Of a stretch of 64,000 bases of DNA, positions 1 through 10,137 are shown in pieces. The stretch comes from Actinomadura atramentaria DSM 43919 (GTDB lineage Bacteria; Actinomycetota; Actinomycetes; Streptosporangiales; Streptosporangiaceae). Every line of letters starts with the position of its first letter. Within the stretch, counting starts at the first letter, position 1. A program made the translations under genes and the position numbers. The stretch is taken from assembly GCF_000381885.1 (NCBI RefSeq), contig NZ_KB907225.1, positions 62,001 to 126,000 on the forward strand, in the 5' to 3' direction. The notes below the pieces were generated by a model. That model did no database searches. It saw only the letters and a list, made by a program, of their open reading frames with translations, and was not told the origin of the DNA.

Positions 1-86
1 CGTTCGTCTTCGCGGTGGTGATCGCCGCGCTCGGGGTCGCCGCCCTCACCACGGCGCGCGGGGGGCACTGGGGCCGCTCCTACTAG
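1..86 (+). CDS. C-terminal end of a membrane protein (partial)
   Basis: Only the last 27 codons of a rightward gene are inside the window; the frame starts at base 3 and ends at TAG 84-86. The visible residues are a hydrophobic helix (FVFAVVIAALGVAALTT) followed by a short basic tail ending in GRSY, so the protein ends with a transmembrane segment and a brief cytoplasmic tail. The family cannot be told from this fragment. It converges on the kinase gene, with a hairpin between the two. Confidence 0.6.
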   Translation, partial: FVFAVVIAALGVAALTTARGGHWGRSY

Positions 87-121
87 CGCGCCCGGCCGCA
101 CGGCCGCACGGCTTCCGGACC

Positions 122-154
122 GCAGCCCCCGCCGACCCCCGCGGCGGGGGCTGC
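122..154. terminator. Bidirectional hairpin terminator
   Basis: Perfect 12-bp stem GCAGCCCCCGCC (122-133) and GGCGGGGGCTGC (143-154) with a 9-base loop. It lies between two convergent stop codons (86 and 163), as expected for a shared terminator. There is no U-tract, which is usual in high-GC actinobacteria. Confidence 0.75.
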
Positions 155-162
155 GCCCTGTC

Positions 163-2070
<1,908 letters not shown>

Positions 2071-2578
2071 GCGTCGGCCCTTCGCCCGGCGACTGGAACG
2101 CCAAGATCGTACGGTTCCGCGCTGCGGGCGCGGGGACTCCGGGAAGATCACGCGACGCCGGAATCCAACCGCTGGCCGATACTGGCCAACTTAGGGACGA
2201 AACGGTAAAATCGCTTGTCAGATCGGCCCTCCCGACCGGGCATGGAATAGCGCGGAAGCGGGAACCGTTAACACTGGTGATCGACCGTTGGTGGACCTGA
2301 ACCTCGGTCGGTACACTGCGTCGCGGAGTGTGACCGCACGCACCCACAGCGAGTGACTGCTTTCAACCCCTGACTGCGGTCGCCCGAGAAATGATCGACG
2401 GCTGGTCCCTCCCGCATGAGCGCGCGGACACCGGACGCGGACGGCGGCCCGGCACCCGACCGGGACGGCCCCCGCGGAACGTGACGGACCCCTCCGGCCC
2501 GCCGGCCCCGGCGCGGCCAGGGAGCTACCGCGGCGCCGCGCACGGAGCGAGGACCCCGCACTATGGAGGCTGAAAGCC
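2071..2578. promoter_or_regulatory. Divergent intergenic region, kinase/helicase
   Basis: About 500 bp with no convincing gene; frames here are short and compositionally noncoding. It should hold both promoters. On the + strand TTGGTG (2288-2293), 18 bases and TACACT (2312-2317) form a plausible sigma-70 promoter, which would give the helicase mRNA a leader of about 255 nt. An inverted repeat TGGCC (2173-2177) / GGCCA (2184-2188) lies about 100 bp upstream of the kinase start. All of this is prediction from motifs. Confidence 0.35.
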
Positions 2579-4300
2579 CTGACTACCTTTCGTGAACTCG
2601 GGGTCCGACCCGAGATAGCAGACGCCCTGGAAGCCGAAGGCATCGTGGACGCGTTCCCGATCCAGGAACTCGCGCTCCCGATCGCCATCGGCGGACACGA
2701 CATCATCGGCCAGGCCCGCACGGGCACCGGCAAGACCCTCGCGTTCGGCATCTCGCTGCTGCAGCGCATCACCCACGGCGGCAAGCGCCCCCAGGCCCTC
2801 GTCGTCGCCCCGACCCGCGAGCTGGCCGGCCAGGTGACCGACGACCTGCTCGTCGCGGGCGGCAAGATCGGCACCCGCGTCCTCGCCGTCTACGGCGGGC
2901 GCGCCTACGAGCCGCAGGTCGCGGCGCTGCGCGAGGGCGTCGACGTCGTCGTCGGCACGCCCGGCCGCCTGCTCGACCTCGTCAAGCAGAAGCACCTGGA
3001 CCTCTCCGAGATCGGCGTCCTCGTCCTGGACGAGGCCGACCGCATGCTCGACCTCGGGTTCCTGCCCGACATCGAGCGCATCATCGAGCGCATCCCCGCG
3101 AAGCGGCAGACCATGCTGTTCTCCGCGACGATGCCGGGCGAGATCGTGTCGCTGTCGCGGCGCTACCTCACCCGCCCGACCAACGTCCGCGCCGAGGCGC
3201 ACAGCGAGTCGGACGCGACCCCGCAGGTCGTCCAGCACGTGTGGCAGGCCCACCAGATGGACAAGCCCGAGATGCTGGCGCGCCTGCTGCAGGCCGACGG
3301 CCGCGGGCTGACGATGGTGTTCTGCCAGACCAAGCGCACCTGCGACCGCGTCGCGGGCGAGCTGGTGCAGCGCGGGTTCGACGCGGCCGCCGTCCACGGC
3401 GACCTCGGGCAGAGCCAGCGCGAGCGGGCGCTGCGCGCGTTCCGCAACGGCAAGATCGACGTGCTGGTCGCGACGGACGTCGCCGCCCGCGGCCTCGACG
3501 TGGACGACGTCACGCACGTCGTCAACTACGAGTGCCCCGACAGCGCCGACACCTACGTCCACCGCATCGGCCGGACGGGCCGCGCGGGCAAGGAGGGCGT
3601 GGCCGTCACGCTGGTCGACTGGTCCGACCTGCCCCGCTGGAAGCTGATCAACGGGACGCTCGGGCTGCCGTTCGCCGACCCGGAGGAGACCTACTCCACC
3701 TCCGAGCACTTCTACGCGACGCTCGGCATCCCGGCGGGCATCACCGGGACGCTCCCCAAGGAGCAGCGCGGCGAGCGCGCCGGGCTGGCCGCCGAGGAGC
3801 TGGAGGACATCGGCGAGACCGGGCGCAACCGCAGCACCGCGCGGCGCGACCGGGACGAGGAGGAGCGTCCGGCGCGGCCGAAGCGCAAGCGCAGCCGCAG
3901 CCGCACGCGCGGCGGACGGCCCGTCGCGGCCGACGCGACCGCGGCGGTCGAGGCGGCTCCGGTCGCCGAGGCTCCGGCCGAAGCCGCTCCGGCGGCCGAG
4001 GCGGCCGAGGCCCCCGCGCCGCGCAAGCGGACGCGGCGCTCCCGGTCGGCCGCCAAGTCCACCGCCGCTCAGCCGAGCACGGGCACGCCAACCACGGGCA
4101 CGCCAACCACGGGCACGTCCACCACGGGCATGTCCACCACGGGCACGCCCGCCCAGGGCGAGGCCGCCGCCGAGCAGCCCGCGCCCGAGACCGCCGCCCC
4201 GGCGGAGGCGTCCGGCGACACCGTCGTCTCCGAGCGTCCGCGCACCCGGACCCGCCGCCGCACCCGCGCCGGCCGGACCGCCGACCCGTACAACTCCTAG
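2579..4300 (+). CDS. DEAD-box ATP-dependent RNA helicase (probable CTG start)
   Basis: Unwinds RNA duplexes with ATP, probably in ribosome assembly or mRNA turnover. All motifs are present: Q motif TFRELG...FPIQE (residues 3-30), motif I ARTGTGKT (46-53), PTRELAG, TPGRLLDL, DEAD box VLDEADRML, SAT, TDVAARGLDV and HRIGRTGRAG. The tail of about 170 residues is basic and Ala/Glu/Pro-rich and contains five 5-residue repeats (TTGTP type). The family Q motif begins upstream of the first in-frame GTG (2645), and no ATG, GTG or TTG exists in frame there. CTG 2579 lies 9 bases after a strong GGAGG (2565-2569) and gives MTTFRELG, the normal family N-terminus. Starting at 2645 would cut away half the Q motif. 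Confidence 0.9.
   Translation: MTTFRELGVRPEIADALEAEGIVDAFPIQELALPIAIGGHDIIGQARTGTGKTLAFGISLLQRITHGGKRPQALVVAPTRELAGQVTDDLLVAGGKIGTRVLAVYGGRAYEPQVAALREGVDVVVGTPGRLLDLVKQKHLDLSEIGVLVLDEADRMLDLGFLPDIERIIERIPAKRQTMLFSATMPGEIVSLSRRYLTRPTNVRAEAHSESDATPQVVQHVWQAHQMDKPEMLARLLQADGRGLTMVFCQTKRTCDRVAGELVQRGFDAAAVHGDLGQSQRERALRAFRNGKIDVLVATDVAARGLDVDDVTHVVNYECPDSADTYVHRIGRTGRAGKEGVAVTLVDWSDLPRWKLINGTLGLPFADPEETYSTSEHFYATLGIPAGITGTLPKEQRGERAGLAAEELEDIGETGRNRSTARRDRDEEERPARPKRKRSRSRTRGGRPVAADATAAVEAAPVAEAPAEAAPAAEAAEAPAPRKRTRRSRSAAKSTAAQPSTGTPTTGTPTTGTSTTGMSTTGTPAQGEAAAEQPAPETAAPAEASGDTVVSERPRTRTRRRTRAGRTADPYNS
4079..4153 (+). repeat. 15-bp tandem repeat inside helicase tail (5 copies)
   Basis: Five copies of a 15-bp unit (ACGGGCACGCCAACC and close variants) starting at 4079, 4094, 4109, 4124 and 4139. 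The period is a multiple of three, so the array encodes a Thr/Gly/Pro run (TTGTP, TTGTP, TTGTS, TTGMS, TTGTP) in the disordered C-terminal tail. Copy number probably varies between strains. Confidence 0.85.
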
Positions 4301-4341
4301 CGTCTGTCCCAAGTGCCTCAGCCACAGCGCGAGTGCGTTAC

Positions 4342-4490
4342 CTGGCCGGTGAAGCGAGCCGGAGGCGAGCTTCACAGGCCAGATCGCGAAGCGATGCCGC
4401 GCTCGCACAGGCCCGAGCCGCCAGGCGAGGGCCGTAGGCCGGGACTTGGAAACACAGCCACGCCGCCCCGGGAGACCCCGTCTCCCGGGG
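4342..4490. terminator. Inverted repeats and terminator between helicase and phosphodiesterase genes
   Basis: The 200-bp convergent spacer holds two structures. An imperfect inverted repeat (4342-4360 with 4365-4382, sharing CTGGCC and GTGAAGC) lies downstream of the helicase. A perfect terminator hairpin follows: CCCCGGGAGA (4466-4475), a 5-base loop and TCTCCCGGGG (4481-4490), then ATTTCG. Between them is GAGCCGCCAGGCGAG (4415-4429), a 15-mer found again at 38743-38757. Confidence 0.7.
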
Positions 4491-4500
4491 ATTTCGCGTC

Positions 4501-5175
4501 TCAGCGCAGGGCGCGCGCCGCGGTCGGGCGGTCGGTGACCAGCACCGCGACGCGCGGGTCGCGCAGGAAGCGGCGCATCAGCCGGTCCGCGTTGACCGTC
4601 CACACCATGACCGGGTAGCCCGCCCGCGCGCACTGCCGCAGCACGCCGACGCGGGCGAGGCGGTGGTTGAGCGCCACCATGTCCGCGCCGGACGCGCGGA
4701 TCGCGCGCAGCGGCGCGAGGTCGCCCGCCGCGCCGCGCTCCAGCAGCCCGCGGCCCACCGACAGCGCCGTCCGCGCGCCGGGGAAGTCCCGTTTGACGCG
4801 GGCGAGCACGGCCGCGTCGCGGGTGGTGACGACGAAGCGGCCCGGCCCGAAGATCTCCAGCGCGAGCGCGACGGTCTCGTGCTCGACGCCCGGTTCCTTG
4901 AGGTCGAGGTGGCCGAACGCGTGCGGCGCGATGATCGACATGGCCTCCGCGACGTCCGGGACGGGCTGCGCGGCGGCCTCCCGGATGCGCGCGACGCTCA
5001 GCCGCCGGACGGGCAGGCCGCCCACGGTCGCGTCGTGGTGGACGACGAGCGTGCCGTCACCCGCGCGCCGGACGTCGATCTCGACGTACTCGGCCCCGGA
5101 CGCCGCCGCGTCGCGCAGCCCGGCGACGCCCGCCGCGTCGCGGCGGTGCGCCGAGATCGCCGGTCCCGCACCCAC
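4501..5175 (-). CDS. Glycerophosphodiester phosphodiesterase
   Basis: Splits glycerophosphodiesters into glycerol-3-phosphate and an alcohol. At 224 aa it is a compact cytosolic GDPD with no signal peptide. The active-site pieces are present: AHRRD (residues 9-13), EIDVRR, DGTLVVHHD, GHLDLKEPG and a C-terminal VMVWTVNAD segment typical of the GDPD barrel. The GTG start has no clear Shine-Dalgarno, but a -10-like TAGCGT (minus strand, 5182-5187) sits 6 bases upstream, so the mRNA may be leaderless. It is divergent from the alpha/beta hydrolase gene. Confidence 0.88.
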   Translation of the reverse strand: MGAGPAISAHRRDAAGVAGLRDAAASGAEYVEIDVRRAGDGTLVVHHDATVGGLPVRRLSVARIREAAAQPVPDVAEAMSIIAPHAFGHLDLKEPGVEHETVALALEIFGPGRFVVTTRDAAVLARVKRDFPGARTALSVGRGLLERGAAGDLAPLRAIRASGADMVALNHRLARVGVLRQCARAGYPVMVWTVNADRLMRRFLRDPRVAVLVTDRPTAARALR

Positions 5176-5200
5176 GCCGCGACGCTACCACCGAAGCGGC

Positions 5201-5230
5201 TTGACCGGTGTTCTCCCCGACAGGTTTAGT
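5201..5230 (+). promoter_or_regulatory. Sigma-70-type promoter for alpha/beta hydrolase gene
   Basis: TTGACC (5201-5206), an 18-base spacer and TTTAGT (5225-5230), placing transcription start near 5237, just before the GTG start at 5244. The hexamers fit a housekeeping promoter with a very short leader. Confidence 0.5.
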
Positions 5231-5243
5231 ATGGTGGCGCTCT

Positions 5244-6122
5244 GTGAGCACGCCCCCGTTCCTGACCCTGCCCGCCGGCGTCCGCCGGACGTCCGTCGCG
5301 ACCCCGCGCGGCACCTTCGCGGTGCTGGAGGCCCTGCCCGGGTCGGGTGTCGTCGAACGCGGCCCGGCGCTGCTCGTGCCCGGTTTCACCGGCAGCAAAG
5401 AGGACTTCATCGCGGTGCTGCAGACGCTCGCGGCGTCCGGCCGCCGCGTCGTCGCGATGGACATGCGGGGGCAGTACCAGTCGCCGGGCTCCGACGACCC
5501 GGCCGTCTACGCGCGCGCCGAGCTGGGCGCGGACGTCGCGGCGGTCGGCGAGGTGCTCGGGCCCGAGCCCGTCCACCTGGTGGGGCACTCGTTCGGCGGG
5601 CTCATCGTGCGGGAGGCGGTGCTGTCGGGCGCGGTGCTGCCCGCGTCGCTGACGCTGATGTCGTCCGGCCCGGCGGCGGTGACCGGCCCGTACGCCGAGC
5701 GCGCGGCCGCGCTGCGGGACGCACTGCCGCAGCTCGGCATGGAGCAGATCTGGACGCTGGCGATCGAGCCGGAGGCCGTGGAGCGCGGCGTCCCGGCCGA
5801 CATCGTCGCGTTCCTGCGGGAGCGGACGCTCGCCAACTGCACGACGGGGCTGTCGGCGATGGCCGAGGGCATCCTCACCGCGCCCGACCGCGTCGAGGAG
5901 CTGGCCAAGCACGCGCGCGGCATGAACCTGGACATGCTCGTCCTGTACGGCGAGGACGACGACGTGTGGGCGCCGCGCACGCAGGCCGCGATGGCGGAGC
6001 GGCTGGACGCGGCGCGCGTCGTCATCCCGAGCGCGGCCCACTCCCCCGCCGTCGACGCCCCGGAGACGACGGCGAGCGCGCTGACGGCCTTCTGGAACCA
6101 GACGGAACGCCGCCCCCGCTGA
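5244..6122 (+). CDS. Alpha/beta hydrolase
   Basis: A 292-aa soluble hydrolase of the alpha/beta fold with unknown substrate (ester, lactone or peroxide chemistry all possible). The first loop reads LVPGFTGSKEDF (HG-type oxyanion region), then DMRGQ, the nucleophile elbow GHSFGG, an acid-loop LYGEDDDVW and the catalytic His in SAAHSP. The triad is therefore complete. GTG 5244 (MSTPPFLTLP) is preferred over an in-frame opening at 5208 because the hydrolase fold begins just after it and the predicted promoter lies between the two. Confidence 0.85.
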   Translation: MSTPPFLTLPAGVRRTSVATPRGTFAVLEALPGSGVVERGPALLVPGFTGSKEDFIAVLQTLAASGRRVVAMDMRGQYQSPGSDDPAVYARAELGADVAAVGEVLGPEPVHLVGHSFGGLIVREAVLSGAVLPASLTLMSSGPAAVTGPYAERAAALRDALPQLGMEQIWTLAIEPEAVERGVPADIVAFLRERTLANCTTGLSAMAEGILTAPDRVEELAKHARGMNLDMLVLYGEDDDVWAPRTQAAMAERLDAARVVIPSAAHSPAVDAPETTASALTAFWNQTERRPR

Positions 6123-6180
6123 CCCGCACGGCGCGCTGGGCCTGGCGCGCGCGGTCACTGGGATACCGCGCCCCGCGCGT

Positions 6181-6286
6181 GGCCTGCGCACGCTCCGCGT
6201 GCGCAGGCCACGCGCACGGCGCGTCGGCGCACGGCGCGTCGGCGCACGGCGCGTCGGCGCACGGCGCGTCGGCGCACGGCGTGTCC
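6181..6286. repeat. Hairpin followed by 15-bp tandem repeat array
   Basis: A perfect 12-bp hairpin GGCCTGCGCACG (6181-6192), loop CTCCG, CGTGCGCAGGCC (6198-6209) is followed at once by five head-to-tail copies of GCGCACGGCGCGTCG (starts 6212, 6227, 6242, 6257, 6272; the last is degenerate). The hairpin can end transcription of the hydrolase gene. The array has no coding explanation. A similar hairpin-plus-array lies at the other end of the next gene (7400-7542). Confidence 0.8.
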
Positions 6287-6361
6287 GGACGAACGCGCGG
6301 CGGGCCTGCGCGGGGCGCGGCGGGCGTTGGGTGGGGGTCGGGGTGTCGCGCGCGCGGAGGT

Positions 6362-6388
6362 AATGACACACTTACATCGGTTTGTCTC
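6362..6388 (+). promoter_or_regulatory. Possible operator upstream of DUF2236 gene
   Basis: TGACACA and TGTCTCA form an imperfect inverted repeat (6 of 7 pairs) about 25 bp upstream of the ATG at 6412. The size and place suit a TetR-like repressor site. No regulator gene is adjacent, so this is only a motif observation. Confidence 0.3.
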
Positions 6389-6411
6389 ACCCCTGATGCG
6401 GAGGCGTGCTC

Positions 6412-7317
6412 ATGCCCGCGACCGTCCAGCCCCCCGAGAGCGTCACCTGGCGCGTCCACATCGACCGGTCCATGTGGGTCGGCGGCGTCCGGAGCCTCAT
6501 GCTCCAGGCGCTGCACCCGATGGCGATGTGGGGCGTGTGGCAGAACAGCAACTTCCAGGAGGACCCGCTCGGGCGGCTCCAGCGCACCGCCGACTTCGTC
6601 GGCGTCGCGACCTTCGGGACGCCCGAGGAGATCGACGCCCTCGCCGCCAGGGTCCGCGGCATCCACCGCAGCCTGCGCATCCTCAACCACGACACCGGCC
6701 GCAAGGAGCGCCTGGACCAGCCCGAACTGCTGCTGTGGGTCCACTGCGCCGAGGTCTACTCGTACCTGGAGGTCGCGCGGCGGTCCGGGCTGCCGATCAC
6801 GCCCGCGATGGCCGACCGGTACCTCGACGAGCAGCGGCACACCGCCACCTACGTGGGGCTGCACGCCGAGGACGTGCCGGGCAGCGTCGCGGAGATGGAG
6901 GACTACTTCGCCTCGATGCGCCCGCACCTGCGCGTCACCGAGGAGGCCGCCAAGACCGCGCGGTTCCTGCTCTGGCCGACGCTCCCGGAGAACCTGAAGT
7001 TCCTCAACGCCGGGAAACCGGGCTACTTCCCGTTCGGCGCGCTCTGCTACTACGCGCTGCCGGACTGGGCGCGCCGCATGTACGGGACGCTCCCGGAGGT
7101 CCCGCAGCCCGCCGTGACCGCCGCGCTGCGCTCGTTCCGGACGGCGCTCAGCACCGTCCCGGAGCGCATCCACGACTACGCGTTCGCCAAGCCCACCCGC
7201 GACATGCTGGAGCGCTCCCGCCGCGCCCTCGCCGCCGAGGGCTACGACCTGAGCCACGGCCTCTACGGCCTCCGCGACCCCCGCCGCTGGCCCCACCCCA
7301 CCGCGATCTCGGCCTGA
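6412..7317 (+). CDS. DUF2236 / MpaB-like oxygenase family protein
   Basis: 301 aa. Family members include the fungal MpaB oxygenase and latex-clearing protein Lcp, which use a b-type heme; the actinobacterial paralogs mostly lack assigned substrates. The sequence shows the family N-terminus (SVTWRVHIDRSMWVGG), HPMAMWGVWQNSNF, WVHCAEVYSYL and a C-terminal DPRRWPHPTAI. Its conserved His and Arg residues are candidates for heme ligation, but I cannot prove which. The ATG at 6412 has GGAGG (6400-6404) 7 bases upstream; an in-frame GTG at 6406 is too close to that site. It stands alone, between two hairpin-repeat arrays. Confidence 0.8.
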   Translation: MPATVQPPESVTWRVHIDRSMWVGGVRSLMLQALHPMAMWGVWQNSNFQEDPLGRLQRTADFVGVATFGTPEEIDALAARVRGIHRSLRILNHDTGRKERLDQPELLLWVHCAEVYSYLEVARRSGLPITPAMADRYLDEQRHTATYVGLHAEDVPGSVAEMEDYFASMRPHLRVTEEAAKTARFLLWPTLPENLKFLNAGKPGYFPFGALCYYALPDWARRMYGTLPEVPQPAVTAALRSFRTALSTVPERIHDYAFAKPTRDMLERSRRALAAEGYDLSHGLYGLRDPRRWPHPTAISA

Positions 7318-7399
7318 CCGCGCGGCTGCGCCACGCGCAAGCCACCAAACCCACACAAACCTGCAAAGGTCGCCCGCGCGCACCGCAGGGATCACCGTC

Positions 7400-7542
7400 C
7401 GCGTGCCGGGTTGCGCCGCTGCGCGGCGCAACCCGGCACGCGGACGTACCCGGCACGCGGACGTACCCGGCACGCGGACGCACCCGGCACGCGGACGCAC
7501 CCGGCACGCGGACGCACCCGGCACGCAGACGCACCCGGTGCG
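7400..7542. repeat. 19-bp hairpin followed by 17-bp tandem repeat array
   Basis: A perfect 19-bp stem (7400-7418 with 7424-7442, loop CTGCG) leads into about six copies of a 17-bp unit (CCCGGCACGCGGACGTA and variants) starting at about 7432, with CCGGCAC recurring exactly every 17 bases to about 7540. The array begins inside the right arm of the hairpin, as if the arm had been amplified. A 17-bp period cannot keep a reading frame, so it is noncoding. It lies between convergent genes and probably also terminates transcription. Confidence 0.85.
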
Positions 7543-7569
7543 GGGGACGGCGTGGGTCCGCCGGGTCGA

Positions 7570-8490
7570 TCAGGGTTCGTCGGGGAGGGCCGACCACGGG
7601 TCTCTCGGTGGGGCGGCGGCGCGGCCCTCGGGGCAGAGGCGGGCGAAGTCGCACCAGGCGCACATCGGGCCGGGGCGCGGGGGGAAGACCGCGTCGTGCG
7701 GGGCGTGGTCGGGTTCGCGGGCCCGGTCGTCGGCGGACGCGCGGGGGCGGGGCACCCGGGCGCGGTACGCCTCGTCGGCGGACTCGGCCTCCGCCGCGAT
7801 CGACTCGGCCCGCCGCAGGTGGCGGTCCAGCGACTCGTCGGTGTGCTCCCACGTCAGGACGTCGCCGGACGGGAGGTGGTGCAGCTCCACCGTCCGGCAC
7901 GGGCGGCGCAGCATCCGCCCGGCCGCGACCGCGTACAGCGCGAGCGCCAGGGACGTGCGGGCGTCGTCGGCGGTGAGCGGGCGGCGGCCCGTCTTGTAGT
8001 CCACGACGGCCAGCGCGCCGCCGCGCGCGTCCAGCCGGTCGATGCGGCCCGACACCGCGATGCGGTCGGTGCGGGTCGCGACCGTGCGCTCCACGCCCAG
8101 CGGCTCGTCGGCCGGGTCGAGCCGCGCGGTGTACCGCTCCACCATCTCCCGCGCGCGGTCCCGGTGCCGGGCGGACTGCGCGGCGTCGCGGAACCCGTCC
8201 GGAATCCAGCCGCGCGCCAGCAGCGTCCCGGCGGCGGCGGGCGTGCGGTCGGCGGCGGGCAGCTTCCACCAGCCCGCGAGCGCGTTGTGGACGCTGACGC
8301 CGAAGCTGTTGTGCGCCCAGCGCGGACCGCGCGGCGGCGCGGGCCGGTCGAGGTAGGCCATGCGGTACCGGCGCGGGCAGTCCAGCCAGGTGTTCAGCCG
8401 CGACGGCGTGCAGGCGTACAGCCGCCGGGGCATCCCCTCCAGCCCGAGCTGCTCGGGCCGGTCCGGGCCTCCGGCGGGCCGGCGGGGCAC
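7570..8490 (-). CDS. RecB-family PD-(D/E)XK nuclease with Fe-S cluster signature
   Basis: 306-aa stand-alone nuclease of the RecB/AddB/Cas4 type. Early residues PSRLNTWLDCPRRYRMAYL hold the single N-terminal Cys. The catalytic core shows RIDRLDARGGALAVVDYKTGRRP (GxIDRxD and the D...K of motif DYKTG). The C-terminus gives CAWCDFARLC, the three remaining Cys of a probable [4Fe-4S] cluster. It likely acts in DNA repair. GTG start at 8490, with the upstream gene's stop 4 bases away, so the two form an operon. An internal ATG 19 codons later has GGAGGGG directly against it and is less likely. No CRISPR or Cas genes are near. Confidence 0.83.
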   Translation of the reverse strand: MPRRPAGGPDRPEQLGLEGMPRRLYACTPSRLNTWLDCPRRYRMAYLDRPAPPRGPRWAHNSFGVSVHNALAGWWKLPAADRTPAAAGTLLARGWIPDGFRDAAQSARHRDRAREMVERYTARLDPADEPLGVERTVATRTDRIAVSGRIDRLDARGGALAVVDYKTGRRPLTADDARTSLALALYAVAAGRMLRRPCRTVELHHLPSGDVLTWEHTDESLDRHLRRAESIAAEAESADEAYRARVPRPRASADDRAREPDHAPHDAVFPPRPGPMCAWCDFARLCPEGRAAAPPRDPWSALPDEP

Positions 8491-8494
8491 CGCG

Positions 8495-9199
8495 TCAGTC
8501 GTCCTCGTCGGTGAGGGCGCCCCAGGTGTCCCAGCGGGCGTCCTCCTCGCCCACCGTCGTCTCCTCGCCCTGGCCGGGCAGGACCCGCAGGTCCTTGGGG
8601 AGCGGGGTGAGCAGCGCGCCGATCGAGTTGAGCTGCTTGCGCAGGTCCTCGAACGCGCCGCCGATCGAGCCGGGACGGCCCCGGTGCAGCGTGTCGCCGG
8701 AGAACAGCACGGCGAGCTGCTCGCTGATCACGCTGATGCTGCCGGGCGTGTGGCCGGGCGTGTGCGTGACCTCGAGCTGGACGTCGGCGATCTCGAAGAC
8801 GCCGCCGTCCTCCAGCCAGATGTCCGGTTCGAGGGAGCGGAGCGCCTTGGCGTCGTCCTCGTTCTCCTCTTCCTTGGCGAGGCGGCCGAAGTAGTCCCGC
8901 CACAGCAGCCGGTCGGCGCGGTGCAGGGCGATCGGGGCCCAGTCGTCCTCGTCCTCCTCCCCGGCGGCGGCGACCTCGAGGGCGGTGGCGAGGTGGTGCT
9001 CGTTGCCGTCGGTGAGGATGACGGCCATGACCTCGCGTTCGCCGACCTGCTTAAGCACGGCCTCGGCGTCGAAGCCCGGGTCGATCACGATGACCTCGTC
9101 GTCGTCGCCGACGAGGTAGGTGTTGTTCTCGACGTCGTACTCGGTGTCGTCCAGGGTGGTCTTCCCCGACGTCACGACCTGATCGATGCGCGCGTCCAC
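8495..9199 (-). CDS. Metallo-beta-lactamase-fold protein with degenerate metal site
   Basis: 234 aa. The fold is clear: VIVIDPGFDAEAV, HTPGHTPGSISV, LFSGDTLHRG and a glyoxalase-II-like end. The hallmark THxHxDH, however, reads TDGNEHH: two His are lost and the Asp is His. The closing GHG is GQG (LPGQGEET). The third-motif His and the bridging Asp (SGD) remain. A hydrolase of the usual binuclear type is therefore unlikely; it may bind one metal or none. An acidic insertion (AGEEDEDDW and KEEENEDD) is unusual. It lies directly upstream of the RecB-like nuclease gene in one operon. GTG start. Confidence 0.8.
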   Translation of the reverse strand: MDARIDQVVTSGKTTLDDTEYDVENNTYLVGDDDEVIVIDPGFDAEAVLKQVGEREVMAVILTDGNEHHLATALEVAAAGEEDEDDWAPIALHRADRLLWRDYFGRLAKEEENEDDAKALRSLEPDIWLEDGGVFEIADVQLEVTHTPGHTPGSISVISEQLAVLFSGDTLHRGRPGSIGGAFEDLRKQLNSIGALLTPLPKDLRVLPGQGEETTVGEEDARWDTWGALTDEDD

Positions 9200-9250
9200 G
9201 CCCGCACCCTACCGCGCCCCGCGAGCGGCCCGCCGCACGCGCGGCGGCGG

Positions 9251-10120
9251 TCAGCGGGCGACGGGCGGCACCGCGCCGGACGTCGCGGCGACGAGCGCGG
9301 CGTAGACCTGCGGATCGGTGGTCTCCGCGCCGAGCCGGTCGCCGGTCATCGCGCCGTGGTCGTCGCTGGAACCCGTCACCGGGAGGCCGAGCGCGGCGGC
9401 GACGTCGCGGAGCCGCGCGCGGTCGTCGGGGCCGTGGTCGGGGTGGTCGGCCTCGACGCCGGACAGCCCGGCGGCGGCCAGTTCCTCGATGAGGCCGTCC
9501 CGGAAGTCGCGGCGGTAGCGGCGCGCGCGGGGGTGCGCGAGGACGGCCGCGCCGCCCGCCGCGCGGACGAGCCGGACGGCGCGGGCCGGGTCGAGCGCGT
9601 ACCGGTCCACGTGCGCGCGCCCGCCCTCGCCGATCCACGCGGGCGTGAACGCGTCCTCGACGCTGGCGACCGCGCCCGCCGCGACGAGCGCGCGGGCGAC
9701 GTGCGGGCGGCCCACCGACTCGCCGCGCGCCTGCGCGCGCACCGACTCCCAGGTGATGTCCGCGCCGAGCGCGGCGGCCCTCTCCACCATCGCGCGCGCC
9801 CGCAGGACGCGGTCGTCGCGGATGCGCGCCAGCTCGGCGGCCAGGACGGGCTCGGCCGGGTCGAACAGGTACGCCAGCAGGTGGACGGCCTGGCCGTCGC
9901 GCTGGCAGGACAGCTCCGCGCCGCGCACGAGCGTCAGGCCGGGCGGCAGCGCGGCGAGCGCGGCGTCCCATCCGGCGGTGGTGTCGTGGTCGGTGAGGGC
10001 GAGGACGTCCAGCCCGGCCGCCGCCGCCCGCGCCACCACCTCGGCGGGCGGCCGGGTGCCGTCGGAGACGTCGCTGTGGCTGTGCAGGTCGATGCGCCGC
10101 GCGGGCGTGGGGGACGCCAT
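9251..10120 (-). CDS. PHP-domain phosphoesterase
   Basis: 289 aa, full-length for stand-alone PHP proteins, which hydrolyse phosphoesters such as small nucleotides or RNA ends using two or three metals. Motifs: DLHSHSDVSDG (HxH, residues 11-21), LTDHDTTAGW, RGAELSC, a His in VGRPHVARALV, AVLAHPRARR, VEADHPDHGPDD and SSDDHG. The start ATG 10120 follows AAGGG. It is 17 bases downstream of the DUF6758 gene; that pairing is common in actinomycetes and suggests co-transcription. Confidence 0.87.
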   Translation of the reverse strand: MASPTPARRIDLHSHSDVSDGTRPPAEVVARAAAAGLDVLALTDHDTTAGWDAALAALPPGLTLVRGAELSCQRDGQAVHLLAYLFDPAEPVLAAELARIRDDRVLRARAMVERAAALGADITWESVRAQARGESVGRPHVARALVAAGAVASVEDAFTPAWIGEGGRAHVDRYALDPARAVRLVRAAGGAAVLAHPRARRYRRDFRDGLIEELAAAGLSGVEADHPDHGPDDRARLRDVAAALGLPVTGSSDDHGAMTGDRLGAETTDPQVYAALVAATSGAVPPVAR

Positions 10121-10137
10121 CAACCCTTGATAGCAGT

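Noticed and set aside
7400..7542. CRISPR-like array
   Set aside because: Period 17 bp with no unique spacers; plain tandem repeat.
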